A stretch of DNA of 64,000 nucleotides from Purpureocillium takamizusanense (taxonomy: Eukaryota; Ascomycota; Sordariomycetes; Hypocreales; Ophiocordycipitaceae): positions 2,170,001 through 2,234,000 of the forward strand of contig NC_063071.1 of assembly GCF_022605165.1 (NCBI RefSeq). The letters are read 5' to 3'. The notes beneath the pieces are model-generated. The model did no database searches and was not told where the DNA came from. It saw only the letters and a program-made list of their open reading frames with translations. Position numbers and translations under genes: made by a program. Of this stretch, positions 10,612-22,538 are shown in pieces; position 1 is the first letter of the stretch, and each line of letters begins with the position of its first letter.

Positions 10612-11611
10612 GCGGCTGCGAGGCCAGCAACGGAATCGACATCCCATCCTTTGCTCCGCACTCTTTGGCGTGTCCCCATTGGCAGTCGCCTCACGCTCGC
10701 ATCGCCGCCGCCGCAGTTGCAGCCTCGTCGTCCGGCGTCACCACCACGCGAGGCACGGCCGCCCAAGGAAGACTCGGCATCCGCCTGTGTAATTTTTCTG
10801 CCGTCCCGCGAGTCTTTGCCTGTCCGCTTGCTCCCCCCTTGCTTGCTTGTCCCGTCCGTCCGCCGGCACGGCTTGCTCAACGGCCCCGTTCCTCAACTCG
10901 ACCTCGTCAGCCGGGCACCTCGTCCTGCCTCCCGTCTTGTCGCATCACCACACCACCGCCACCTCCAACACGGCCATCACTGCCATCTCGATTCGCACGG
11001 CGCGCCCCCACAAGATCCTGACTGAGATCCTTCCCAGGCGCTGTTCGCAGCAAGCCCCGCCTGAGGCGCCCGCGACCACCTCTCCTGCCGGCACATCTTG
11101 GTGGGCATCCCGTGCCACCAACCGGCCACCATGGTAAGCAAACCTCACCTTTCCTCCATCTCGTGCACTTCTCTACTTTCTCGTTGCTTCAACGTTGCTA
11201 CGTCTATACGGCCTGCGCAGCTGGTGGAACGCGCCAACGTACCAGCTGCGCTGCGCTCTCCTTGACGTAGTAGCAACGCGTCTACAAGTGTACGCCTTGG
11301 CCTCTATGCTCGTGCAAAGTGCACATGCCCCTCGTCGCGCCCGCGCTCTCCTCCATCGTTCTCTCCGTTTTGTTACAGTTACGCCCTTGCCGGTCTTGCT
11401 TTCACCTGCCCGTGCCTTCCTCGCCGAGTTAGTCTAGTGCGGTCGGCCGATGCGTTGATTCAGCAGAGCATCAGTTCCCTCGATTTGTCATTCTTCCCTA
11501 CTTCTGCCCCGTGGTAAGGAGTCGCCTTTGCATTGCCCTTTGTTCTCAATCACGAGTATTTGCCCTCCGCGTTGATCTTGCCCGTCTTGCTCCGGCTGCG
11601 TCGATTTCGCC

Positions 11612-14600
11612 ATGGCCCCTGCGCTCCGCCCTCTACCGTTCCGACCTCGTGCTAACGGTGCCCCGCGCCGACAGAGCTTCAACGTCGACTCACCTAACGA
11701 GATGGTGGTGGATACGGACGAATATGTCGGCGATGTCCCCGAAAAGGACCCTGTTGCTATAATTAGCCCTGACGACAACGGCGAGTCTGATCAGCAGCTC
11801 CAGGACTTGCCTTTGGCCAACGATCGTATGCTACTCCTATACCTACGTCGTCATACTACCGCAGCCGATCCCGCTAACGCTATTCCCCCAGACGAAGCAA
11901 TGAAGGAGCTCGCTCTTCCGCCGTTATTGGACGAACCCAAGATTCTCGGCGACTTCGAGCATACATGGACGGTTGAAAACTGGCGTGGTCTCGGCAAGAG
12001 GGAACATGGTCCCGTCTTCCATGCTGGCGGCAACCCTTGGTAAGTAAATAGCAAAGCAGCCCTTGGTGGTGGGGCTCCCCACTGACGTACTTTGTTTGAA
12101 CTTCAGGCGCATTTTGCTATTCCCTCATGGCAACAACACGGATCAGTGCTCCATATATCTTGAGCACGGTTTTGACACAAACGCTATCCCCGAGAATTGG
12201 AGCTGCTGCGTCCAGTTTGCCCTCGTGCTCTGGAACCCCAACGACCCTAGCCTCTACGTTCACCATGCAGCTCACCATCGTTTCACCAAAGAGGAAGGCG
12301 ACTGGGGTTTCACACGTTTCGTCGAGCATCGGCGGATGTTCAATGTTCCCTGGGAGCATGGCAGTCGTCCGTTGTGCGAAAACGACACCGCAAACATCAC
12401 CGCATACTTGCGGTTCGTCGAGGACGAGACCGGCGTTCTATGGCACAATTTCGTCAACTATGACTCCAAAAAGGAGACTGGCTACGTTGGTCTCAAGAAC
12501 CAGGGCGCCACATGCTACCTCAACTCGCTTCTCCAGTCGCTGTACTTTACTAATGCCTTTCGCAAGGTAATTACTGCACCCACTCCATCACCATTGTCCG
12601 CGCTGACAATTGTTATGTAGGCTGTGTACGAGATTCCGACGGAAAACGAGCAAAGCATGCAGAATTCTGCGTATACTCTCCAGCGACTCTTTTATCAGCT
12701 CCAGACCTCCGAACAGGCCGTCAGCACCAATGAGCTGACCAAGTCGTTTGGTTGGGAGACCCGGCATATCTTCGAACAGCAAGACGTCCAGGAACTCTCC
12801 CGCAAGCTCATGGAGCGCATGGAGGAAAAGATGAAAGGTACCAAGGCAGAAAATGTCCTGTCGCACATGTTCAGCGGCAAGATCAAGACATACATTTCTT
12901 GCATCAACGTGGACTACGAATCGAGCCGCATTGAAGATTTTTGGGACATCCAGTTAAACGTTAGCGGAAACAGGGACCTGCGCGACAGTTTCCAAGACTA
13001 CGTTCAAGTCGAAAAGATGGACGGCGAGAACCAATACTTTGCCGGTGACCAGTTCAAGCTCCAGGACGCCAACAAGGGCGTCATCTTCACCGGCTTCCCC
13101 GATGTTCTTCACCTCCAGCTCAAGCGCTTCGAGTACGACATTCAACGGGATATGATGATGAAGATCAACGACCGATACGAGTTCCCTGACGTTTTCGACG
13201 CCGCTCCTTTTCTGACAGACGACGCCGATAGGTCAGAGGCCTGGACATATCAGCTGCACGGTGTCCTAGTCCACAGCGGTGACCTTAATGCCGGACACTA
13301 CTACGCGTTTATCAAACCGGAAAAGGATGGCTGGTTCTACAAGTACGATGACGACAAAGTCACGAGAGCGACGACAAGGGAGGTCATGGAAGAAAACTAT
13401 GGCGGTGAATATCGGACGCCAAATGGGTACCCTCGCGCACCGCTGCAGAAGAAGGCACCCATCATGCGCCAGAACAGCGCGTACATGTTAGTGTACATTC
13501 GCCAGACCAGAGTGGACAAGATCCTATGCCCGGTCACAAAAGACGACATTCCCCGTCATCTGCGTAAGTGGTCATCTGGCGATTTGGGCATCGGTCTATT
13601 GCTAATATGCAATGATAGAGGAGCGATTCGACGAAGAGAATGCGCTGAGAGAAGCTCGTCGACGCGAACAGCGAGAGGCACACTTGTACATGATGGCCAA
13701 GGTCATTACTGACGAGACATTTCGTCACTATGGAAGCACGGATCTCTGCGCATTCGACGCCAACCCTGAAGTCGACCCTTCAGCGCCACGTTCTTACCGT
13801 ATCCGTCGCACCATGACGATGGAAGAGTTCACCAATCTGGTTGCAGAGGACATCGGGCAGGATCCCCGCAAGGTCCGACTTTGGCTCATGGTCAACAGGC
13901 AAAACAAGACAATCCGTCCAGATCAGCCGATTATGGATCTGCGGCCGACGGTTGAAGAGGTCTACACTCGCTCAGCCGCCCACCGCGACACAAGCTTGCG
14001 GGTTTGGGCTGAAGTTGCCGAGGAATTGAACGCCGATGGTGAGCCCGTCTGGCCGTCATACCAGAGCCAAACCAACGGCGTCGTAGTCAAGAACGACACG
14101 ATCTTGCTGTTGCTCAAGCATTTCGACAGCACCGAGCAAACTCTCAAGGGTGTCGGCCATGTCTATATTGGCAAGGAAAGGAAGGTCGAGGAGCTGGTTC
14201 CCTTGATCTTGCAGAAGATGGGCTGGGGCGAGAAGTTGCCAGCTGACGAAAAGCTCCTGCTCTGGGAGGTAAGGAGTTTCCGTGCCCTACGTTGCGCCTC
14301 GGGCCTGGCTAACAAGAGTCATCAGGAAATCAAACCGATCATGATTGAGCCACTGAAACCCAAGCAGTCTCTCAAGGTTGCTGAGCTTCAAGATGGCGAC
14401 ATCATCTGCTTCCAACGGACGTCTGAGAAGGCGGATGGTGATTCTGCAAAGTCCCTGCATGAGCCGTACGTAGTCATCATCTTAAAGCTGTCTTCTCCAG
14501 CGGAGGCTAACACGGTATTAGGCTGCGTACTAGCGAGTACTTTGAGGATGCGCGAGAGTATTACGATTTCCTGGAGCACAGGAGAACGGTTAGGTTCCAT

Positions 14601-15618
14601 CCTCACCCCACCAGATGCGATCAGGACCAGTACCCTCCGTTCGACCTTGTCCTCAATGCCAAGATCAACTATGACACCTTGTCCGAGCGTGTCGGTAGCT
14701 ATCTCTCGGTCCCTGCTACGCACATTCGCCTGTGGACGGTCAACGCCACGACAAACAATCCCAAAGCTCCTGTGAGACGAGGGACCAACCCGAGCTTGCG
14801 GCAGATCCTGAATCCGATGGGCTCAACCACGCTCAGTTCGACGCAGCGAAACGACGCTTTCTACTTCGAGGTGTTGGAGATGAGCCTGGCAGAGCTGGAC
14901 ACCAAGAAGAGCGTGAAGCTCACTTGGCTCAGCGAAGGCATCACCAAAGAGGTGAGCTCCCCTGGGTGACGCGTCATCATGCGTGTGCTGACTGTGCGGC
15001 AGGATCACTTTGACCTCTTAGTACCTAAGACAGGGACTGTCGAGGACGTAGTTCAAGCTCTCATCAAGAAAGCGCAACTCCCTAACGAAGCCGAAGGCGG
15101 GCCGATCCGGATCTATGAGGCAAGCACGAATCGGTTTTATCGGGAACCGTCGAGAGACAGCTCCGTCTCAAACCTAAACGACTACACCCAGATCTACGCG
15201 GAACGCGTCCCCGCGGATGAAGTGGGTATTGATGAGAATCAGTTCATCCACGTCTTCCATTTCCAGAACGAGGTCAACCGGTCTCATGGCATCCCGTTCA
15301 AGTTTTTGCTCAAAGAAGGCGAGAGATTTGCCGACACCAAGAAACGGCTGGAGAAGCGCACTGGTCTCAAGGGCAAGAGCTTCGAGAAGATCAAGTTTGC
15401 CATTGTGCGACGGTCAAACTACTCCAAGCCCGTTTATATCAATGATGGTAAGTTACGCTGTGCATGCTCCTACACTGAGCCGACACAAGGCTAACGTACA
15501 TGGAACAGACGACGAGCTCCACGGCAATACCTCGTCCGAGGACGACTTCTTGGGGCTGGACCACGCGGATAGAACGAGGTCACTGCGTAACGGTGTCGGA
15601 GACCTGTTCCTTCGTTAG
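11612..15618 (+). CDS. Ubiquitin-specific protease, USP7/Ubp15 type with MATH domain
   Basis: Nine exons: 11612-11825, 11892-12039, 12107-12566, 12621-13563, 13619-14268, 14326-14465, 14522-14951, 15003-15447 and 15509-15618; 1179 residues. The protein is a cysteine protease that removes ubiquitin from substrates. An acidic leader of about 75 residues precedes a MATH domain ([11 protein letters not shown], residues about 85-215). The USP domain begins at [16 protein letters not shown], with catalytic Cys near residue 257, the His in LNAGHYYAF near 500, and the YKYDDDKV segment after it. Two thirds of the remainder matches the C-terminal ubiquitin-like tandem of USP7 ([42 protein letters not shown]). 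Every splice junction restores frame and most introns show CTAAC or CTGAC branch sites. The length and domain order equal yeast Ubp15 and human USP7, so the family call is firm. Confidence 0.95.
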
Positions 15619-16375
15619 CTTATGCAGACGGACGGGGCAGACGGACACAGCGTTGCCTGACCGCAAGGGGCGACCCGCCTGGATGATATCGGCGTCTGGC
15701 TGGTGCTGGAGTCTTTTGCAGTGGCATAAGGGTCGTGTTCCTGCATGAAGAAAGGCGGTGAGGCGGTGCCCGCCGTAGTCGCGCCCGGCTGTGGCCTTGG
15801 CCGTGGCTGACGGCGACGAGCGGAGGCGGGTGCAGCAAAGCTCTGAAAGCTGCCGGAGGGCTGGACATGGGCGGGGATGTAAGCTTGTTGGTATAGAAGT
15901 ACATTCTTTCTACCTACCTACGTAACGAGAGTCGTTGCGGCAGCCCCGCAATAGAGGAGCCAGCAATAAATGCAAAAGCGCGCGTTCGCTATGACGGAAT
16001 GAGGCGGATTAGGGAGTTTCGCCCCTCTGTCGACGAGATACGTTGCGGTTCACAGTTGAGTGAGCGCTGGGTACCTAAGCAGAAGCACGACAGTGAACCA
16101 CCCTTGAGGATATGGGGGCGACAGATTATATGCTTTCGTTTCTAAACGTCAAACTAAAGAGCTATATCACTCGTCCGATTCATATACGCTGAGCCGCCAC
16201 CGGGCTTTCGATATGCTAAGACGTAGGGAATGTATCTAATGTCGTTGTTGCAAAGTGTCTCTATACCCGCGACACCTCCCAAGGTCCGTTCTTGTCCCAT
16301 CAAGGTCGAGTTGCGCTCACAGGCTGCCAAGGGAGCATTCTCCAGGCCATCCCTCGGCACCATGCCCATCGACGT
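15619..16375. other. Convergent 3' region between USP7 and asparaginase genes
   Basis: About 750 bases between opposing stop codons. AATAAA at about 15966 and a GGGTACCTAAGC word near 16067 are present; no coding sequence is recognised. Confidence 0.55.
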
Positions 16376-18041
16376 TTAGTGACCATCTTGGTGGTTCTCA
16401 CGCCGATACTTGGCGAGGGGCCCCCGCTCAATCTCCTCCACAGAGAGGTGCGCGCCGGCGGAGCGGAGGAGCTGCGCGCAAGCCTCTTTGCCCGACAGGG
16501 TGGCGAGGAAGAGGGGCGAGTTGTCGGCGCGATTGCGCTCGTGGACGCTGGCGCCGCGCTTGAGCAGCTCGAGCATGATCTCGGTGCTGCCGCAGACAGC
16601 GGCGAGGTGGACGGCCGTGTTCCCGGCGTAGTCGGCCGTCTTGAGAAGCTGGCTGCCCTCGCCCTCGAGCAGGTGCTTGACGATGGCGACCTCCTCGTTT
16701 TGGATGGCATAGCCGAGAGCGGCGAAGGCGGACTCTTGCGGCGTAAGTTTGGTGACGGCGGAGGCATCAAGAGGCGCCATGGGGTGGGAGAAGGTGGGAT
16801 GGGCGATCTCTGTCATCTCGCCACGCAGGGACAAGGAGAAGCGCTTGGCAATGTCCTTGTTGCAGAGGCCGGGCAGGGCGAGCAGGTGGGAGAGCTTCGC
16901 AAGGGCGGCCTCTGCAGTAAGGTCGAGGCCGAAGATGACGCCGACGCGGCCAAGCTGGGTGCCGGGCGCGTACACGGGGGAGACGAAGCCGCTCACACAC
17001 TGGCTGACGTTGACGACGATGACTCCACGCTCGACGGCGGCCTTGATGACCTGGGTCAAGCGGCCGTCAACGCCTCCGGGGACGTTGCCCATGCCAAACG
17101 TCTCAAGGATGAGACCGCGCAGGTCGGGGAGGTGAAGAACGGCGTCAACCATCTCGGGCTTAATGCCAGGGAAGATGCGCAGGCAGGCGACGTGGGTGGT
17201 GTCGAGGTGGCGGTTGACAGAGAAGCCGGCGATGCTGGTAGGGCGGAGGACGAGGGGCCAGTTTACGCTGATGCCGAGCCCGTTGACCTTTGCGAGGGGC
17301 TCACAGTTTAGGCTGGCAAAGGCCTCGAAGGAGGCGGCGGAGACCTTTGTGGTGCGGTTGCCACGGTAGAGCTTGTGGTGGAAGAAGAGACCGACCTCGG
17401 GGATGACATAGGTGCCGGCGATGACGAGGGAGCCGAGGAGGTTGTCGACGGCGTCGCTCTGGAGGGCGAAAATGGGAGCCTGTGAGCCAGTGAGGATGAC
17501 GGGCTTGCCGAGGTTGGAGAACATGAAGGAGAGGGCGGACGCGGTGTAGGCTAGGGAGTCGGTGCCGTGGAGGATGACGAAGCCGTCAAAGAGGTGGTAG
17601 TTTTCCTGGACGGCTAAGGCCATGGCGGCCCAGTCGCATGCGGAGATGGAGGAGGAGTCGAGGAGGGGGTCAAACTCCAGAATGCCATAGCGGATGTGGC
17701 GCTGATGAGCCGTCGGGGGCGTGCGGAGAGAGTCGATGCTGAGGAGCTCTCCTTGTCTGTAGGCCTGAAGCTTGACTGAATATTCAAAAGTTAGTGGTCC
17801 GTGATGGGTGTTGCCTCGAGATAAGGTAAAGATTGGGGAGGGTTTCCAACTCACCACGGGGCCCAGACATGTCGTTAAAGGTCGGTCGCGGGGCCATGGC
17901 GCTCTCGAGGAAACCGCCGCGTGGGGCGAGGCCGTCGGGGCCATCCTGCATGCATATCGTGCCTCCGGTGCCGATGATGAGGACACGGGACTCTGGGAGA
18001 CCGGCGTCGACCTCGGAGTGTCCGACCTGCGGGGGGACCAT
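16376..18041 (-). CDS. Cytosolic L-asparaginase with C-terminal ankyrin repeats
   Basis: Two exons: complement of 17855-18041 and 16376-17775, 528 residues; the 79-nt intron has an ACTAAC branch point. The enzyme hydrolyses asparagine to aspartate and ammonia. The first catalytic block (VLIIGTGGTICM) puts the nucleophile candidate Thr at residue 28; the second block is VILHGTDSLAYTAS. ILTGSQAPIF, ILETFGMGNVP and NVSQCVSG are further asparaginase family signatures. After about residue 400 come ankyrin-type repeats (DYAGNTAVHLAAVCG, RADNSPLFLATLSGK). The asparaginase-plus-ankyrin order is also that of mammalian ASPG. No signal peptide is present, so a cytosolic place is inferred. The start at 18041 (ACAAAATGG context) is chosen because the upstream in-frame stretch is encoded by a poly-A/lysine tract and looks like leader. 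Confidence 0.9.
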
Positions 18042-19586
18042 TTTGTTGCTCTTGTCTCTCTTTTCAGGAGTTTTTTTTTTTTTTTGGACTGTCCTGTCTG
18101 TTGCTGTAACACGAGGCCGGCGAGGTTCAAGGCATCGTGCGCGCCAGGGTGGGCAAACGAGGACCGTTGGTAAGGTGAGAGGGTGAGAGTGAGCGTTTGT
18201 CGTCGACATAGACGGACCGAGTCCACGAGAGCATGGCGGGCGGCTTATACGTACTTAGTACTTGGTGGTACCCTGCGGTAAGCTGCTTTGCCTACTAACC
18301 TTCCTTACCTGTAGACGGAAGGTCCATTTGGCGGACGACTGCCGGAAGGAGGGGCCGACGCCGTGGGGCCTCGCGAAAAGGCGAAAAAAATCCGCCAACT
18401 TTTAGTCATAGGAACCCCGTGGCACCGCGCCTTGGGCGTTCCCATTACCCCCAGGTTTGACATGACAGGTGCGCGCGAGGTGTGCCGGCCGTGATGCGAG
18501 GCCTGGCTGCTCCGTCGGTGCCGGGGTCGGACGTTGGACGGTCGGGTTGTGCGCCTGCTGCAGGCATGGCAGCGTCGCATGGACGGACGGACGGTTGCCC
18601 GCAAGGCTGAGACCTGCCGCGCACGCCTTGCCGTTCACTTTGGGCTGTGGATTAAGATCCCTAAAAGGGTATCTTGGGCAAGGCAAATTGGACTGCCGTA
18701 GATGCTGCCCTCGGCAACGTTCGGGCCAGCTTTGCGCGGTCATGGTGACAGACTCACAATGCAGTCAAACAAACACAGCGAGGCGATAACATAATAAGCC
18801 GCCTGTTGCAACTTGCTTGATACTGGGCGAACAGCAATCATTCAAGAACATCAACGTAAACCATGACCTGGTGGTGAGGCCCGGTCTGCAAAGGCACCTT
18901 GATACGTCATGGCGCGCCCGCCCACGTTCTCGCGCTCGACTTCTCGATGGTCGCTCCGATCCCAGATGTGCAAATCCCTGGCAAAAAACGGACGGAAGCC
19001 CACCAGCTTCTCCCCGCCATCTGCCGCCATGTCTTTTCATCGCAGGGGGCCACGGCAATGCGGCCGCCAGCCAGCCGGATTGTGCCCCCCCTGTGCGCGG
19101 TACAATCAGTGTACCGGAATGGCACGCGCCCACCAGCCACACCGCAGCAGCTACACAAAGTCTCCTCCAGGTATTGTCCACCCCCAAAGAGTCGACCCAC
19201 TCCCGTCCTTATCCGTCTTTCCAGGTGGTTACTTCGTACCGCGCCTGACAGCCAGCAGCTTCTCCCCAACTTCATCCACTTCACTTTTAGCCCTCCAGCC
19301 AAATCTCCCCCGACCGCGTCACCCGTCTTCCCCCAACGCGGCTGTCCATCTCTATCCATTGTGCATAGAGTTTCCCTCCCAGCAGCGCTTGTAGCGCGCC
19401 ACCACCTAGCGACAACAACATAACCCATAACCCACTGGGCACAAACAGGTCATGACTGGCCTCGAATCAATCAATTCGCCCATCGCGACGCCGCTGCCCC
19501 CTGCCATCTCCTCCTCACCGGCAGCGCCTACGCAGAGCTCCTCGTCTTCTGACGTCCCGTCGTCGCCATAGGAGGCCGGCGGCGCC
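18042..19586. promoter_or_regulatory. Divergent promoter region of asparaginase and BUR1
   Basis: A 1.5-kb spacer between divergent genes. It contains a 15-base poly-T tract at about 18070-18085 (poly-A in the asparaginase leader), inverted TACTTAGTACTT/GGTGGTACC words near 18250-18275, and a C/T-rich stretch at 19190-19480 before the kinase start. Open frames here show no recognisable motif. Confidence 0.55.
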
Positions 19587-21469
19587 ATGGACCCGGTCAA
19601 CGAGAACACGCCCGACGGCACCTCGCCGCGCACCTTTGCACTCAACCATCTCCAACCCAAGTCGAGTTTCGTGGGCTGCTCGCGCATCTCCGACTATGAA
19701 CTCATGGGCAAGCTAGGCGAGGGAACGTTCGGGTACACTGCCACCATCACACCTACAAACATGCGCGCAGCCCGTGCTGACGTTTTGATTCTAGTGAAGT
19801 ACACCGAGCCCGATCCAGGAAAACGGGTGCTCTCGTTGCGCTGAAGAAGATCATCATGCACCACGAGAAAGATGGGGTGAGTTCAATATCCAGGACCATC
19901 ACACACGGCCGGTTCATCGCCTCTAACGATACTTGGTCACCAGTTTCCCATCACCGCCCTGCGTGAAATCAAGCTTCTCAAGCTGCTCTCGCACCCCAAC
20001 ATTTTGCGTCTCGAAGACATGGCCATTGAGCACCCTTCGAGGCCGAGTAAGTCCTCCGTGTCCAATGCGTTGGAAGTCAAGGACCCCCATCGCTTACTCG
20101 CCGCGTCTCGCGCAGCCGACAAACGCAAAAAGCCCATCATATACATGGCAACGCCATACATGGACCACGATCTCTCTGGCCTCCTCGACAACCCGTCTGT
20201 GCATTTCAAGGAGCCCCAAATCAAGTGCTACATGAAGCAGCTGCTCAAGGGCCTCTCCTACCTCCACGAAAATCACATTCTTCACCGCGACATGAAGGCA
20301 GCCAACCTTCTCATCAGCAACCAGGGCATCTTACAGATTGCCGACTTTGGACTGGCGAGACACTATGACGGGCACACGCCGCAGCCCGGTCGGCCTATGG
20401 GCGAGGGGCGCCGCGACTACACGGGCCTCGTCGTCACGCGCTGGTACCGTCCTCCCGAGCTTCTGCTGCAGCTGCGTCAGTACACCACCGCTATTGACGT
20501 GTGGGGTGTCGGGTGAGTCCACCATGTCCTTTCTCGCAGCATCGTTGGATACTGACAAGCGCAGCTGCGTCTTTGGTGAGATGCTCGTTGGGAGACCCAT
20601 CTTGGCCGGAGAGAGCGACGCCCATCAGCTTGACCTGATCTGGGACCTCATGGGCTCGCCCACCGACGACACTATGCCAGGTTGGAAGAGGCTTCCAGGA
20701 GGAGAGCACTTGTCACCGCGATCCCGCCCCGGCAGCCTCCAGAATCGCTTCAGAGAGTTAGTCCCCTTGCCGACGCGCCCCTTGGCGGTTCAGCTACTGA
20801 CCGCGGTACAGATTTGGCAGCGGAGCAATTTCACTACTCAAGGATCTGCTCAAGCTGGACTGGCGGACACGCATCAACGCGGTCGACGCCATGGAGCACC
20901 CATACTTTAAGATGGCACCGTTGCCCATGGAGCCGCATGAGATCCCCACGTACGAGGAGTCCCACGAGCTGGACCGCAGAAAGTTTCACGATCGCAAGGC
21001 GAACCTGCCGCCTGCGCCCAAGGGCGGCACTGTCGGCGTTGGACCCGACGCAAACGGCGCCACTGCGGGTTTCAACAGCAGCGACGGCTACAGTAGCCGA
21101 AACGGCATAAACGGAGCGCGGTACAGGGGCGGCCCGGATGAGCGGCGACCGGCCTGGCAGAGGGATAGAGACCGTGGACCGACTTCGCGACCGCCTCAGG
21201 ATTGGCCAGGCGCCAGAGACGACCCGGACTATCGAGATCGCAGAGCGCCGCGCAACCGCGTCCCAGAGCGCGCAGCCGACATTGACACGTATATCCCAAG
21301 CTACAGAGGTGAGGATGGTGGCGGCCGTCGCAGAGAGGACTGGCCGCGCGATGAGCGCCGACACCGACCGGTTAATGACCGCTGGAACGACCGCCGCGGC
21401 AGAAGTCGCAGTCGGTCGCCCGCCGTTGTCGACAGGAGAGACCGAGAGCGAGACATGTATCGACGATGA
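19587..21469 (+). CDS. BUR1: Cyclin-dependent kinase BUR1/SGV1 (CDK9-type)
   Basis: Six exons: 19587-19732, 19795-19876, 19944-20046, 20116-20512, 20565-20756 and 20812-21469; 525 residues. Bur1 phosphorylates Spt5 and the RNA polymerase II tail linker to promote elongation, together with cyclin Bur2. The kinase domain starts at [16 protein letters not shown] (glycine loop at 44-49), with the ATP lysine at 66 (VALKK), a [12 protein letters not shown]-helix in place of PSTAIRE, the catalytic [15 protein letters not shown], and a T-loop ending [13 protein letters not shown]. The [21 protein letters not shown] motif closes the domain. The 190-residue tail is rich in Arg, Asp, Gly and RS pairs, suited to RNA or nuclear interactions. 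PITALRE and the tail fit Bur1 better than Ctk1. All junctions restore frame. Confidence 0.93.
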
Positions 21470-21740
21470 ATATGACGGCCTGTTTTGCTTTGCGCGGATG
21501 GGCTCACGGGAGCTGAGGGTTGCGCCTCTTGCCCGACATTCGCATTTGTAATGAAGACTTCTCATAGGGGGTTTCGCATGGCGTTCACGGGAGGGGTCGG
21601 GAAGTCAGAAAGGGTATATTGATGTGTACTTAGTGGGCGACAAGGCTCGATAAGGGTATCTTGTTTCGCCTCATCCGTGTAGACGAGTATAAGGAGACGG
21701 GAATAACAGGCCATGCCAAATTGCGCCGGAAACCACAAAA

Positions 21741-22538
21741 CTACAGGTCTGAATCGTCATCCTCTTCGTGGATCGTCTGTGATAGCAGTCCAGACGGCCG
21801 ACGGCGCCCTGAAGGCGAGGACTCAGTCCAATACCAGTCTGTCTCCGGAACAGCGGCAGTGATGTCACGCCGCCCTGGTTTAAATTTCTCGGGTTTGTCC
21901 AGCGACGCCTCGTGTGCGTCCAGCTCCTCGTCGTGCATGCCGAGGTGCGAGGTGATGATGGAAGAGGTAACGGCGAGGACAATGCCAGTAACGATGCCCA
22001 GGCCTGCAGCTGCGCCAAACTGAAAGAGCCGTCGCGTAAGTCCCAACGACCTTTGGTACGGCAGGGGTTAATGCAGCTACTCACGAATGTGTATAATGGC
22101 TGTAAGCGCAAAATTATGTGTATCAAGTCAGTCTTGCGTGCCGCCAACCCAGGGACGCGCCAGCAACAGCCGCTGACGAGCATGTACGCGAGCCTCTCTG
22201 TAGCAGGGCGCAAAACTCACCTCTAAGCTCACGACAAACGCGATCGCCGCCCTAACGCACGAGCTTGCATACGACACGGCGTACAGCGCGGGCGCGAAGA
22301 GCACGAGCAGGAAGCGCGCGACGTACGAGAGCGGCAGCCAGACGACGAGGCGGAGGGGCAGCGCGACGACGTGGACGAGCTGCGAGAGCGCCCAGCGCCA
22401 GGGCACGGCCCAGAGCGAGCGGGCGAGGCGGACGAGGAGATCGAACGCGCCGCTAAGGATGGCGAGGACGACGGCGGCGATGGCGCGTGCCTGGTGATAG
22501 GAGGGCGTCGAGGACGACGACGACTCGGGCACGTCCAT
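21741..22538 (-). CDS. Small multi-pass membrane protein of unknown function with a 15-nt micro-exon
   Basis: Three exons: complement of 22221-22538, 22085-22099 and 21741-22019; 203 residues. I do not recognise a named family. Residues about 17-110 are strongly hydrophobic with several likely membrane segments (AIAAVVLAILSGAFDLL; VVWLPLSYVARFLLVLFAP). The micro-exon adds PLYTF and leads into another membrane segment (FGAAAGLGIVTGIVLAVTSS). The tail is hydrophilic and probably faces one compartment: HDEELDAHEASLDKP, then an acidic end EEDDDSDL. Skipping the micro-exon would keep the frame (15 nt = 5 codons). Its sites are CTTACAG before and GTGAGT after. The gene faces BUR1 tail-to-tail 270 bases away. 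A conserved fungal membrane protein is the safest description. Confidence 0.78.
22085..22099 (-). other. 15-nt micro-exon of the membrane-protein gene
   Basis: Fifteen bases encode five residues (Pro-Leu-Tyr-Thr-Phe) between a CAG acceptor and a GTGAGT donor. Inclusion joins the two large exons in frame within a hydrophobic stretch; skipping would also stay in frame. Confidence 0.65.

Larger units (their letters stand above)
8121..11611. other. Long divergent spacer between mitochondrial kinase and USP7 gene
   Basis: This 3.5-kb spacer holds the promoter of the minus-strand kinase and a long leader for the plus-strand deubiquitinase. It has a C/T-rich zone at 10400-11000 with an ACC trinucleotide run at 10587-10611. 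A CCACCATGGTAAGC sequence at about 11126-11139 could be a short first exon followed by a donor site, or part of a spliced leader. A coding-like two-piece segment on the minus strand at 9765-10032 is listed separately. Other open frames here lack recognisable motifs. Confidence 0.5.

Noticed and set aside
10398..11025. Open frames of 160-210 codons upstream of the USP7 gene
   Set aside because: Pro/Thr/His/Arg-rich translation of a C-rich leader and ACC repeat; no motif and no supported join to the main gene.
16292..17311. 339-codon plus-strand frame opposite the asparaginase gene
   Set aside because: Shadow of the real gene: Gly/Glu/Ala/Asp-rich antisense to a GC-rich coding exon.
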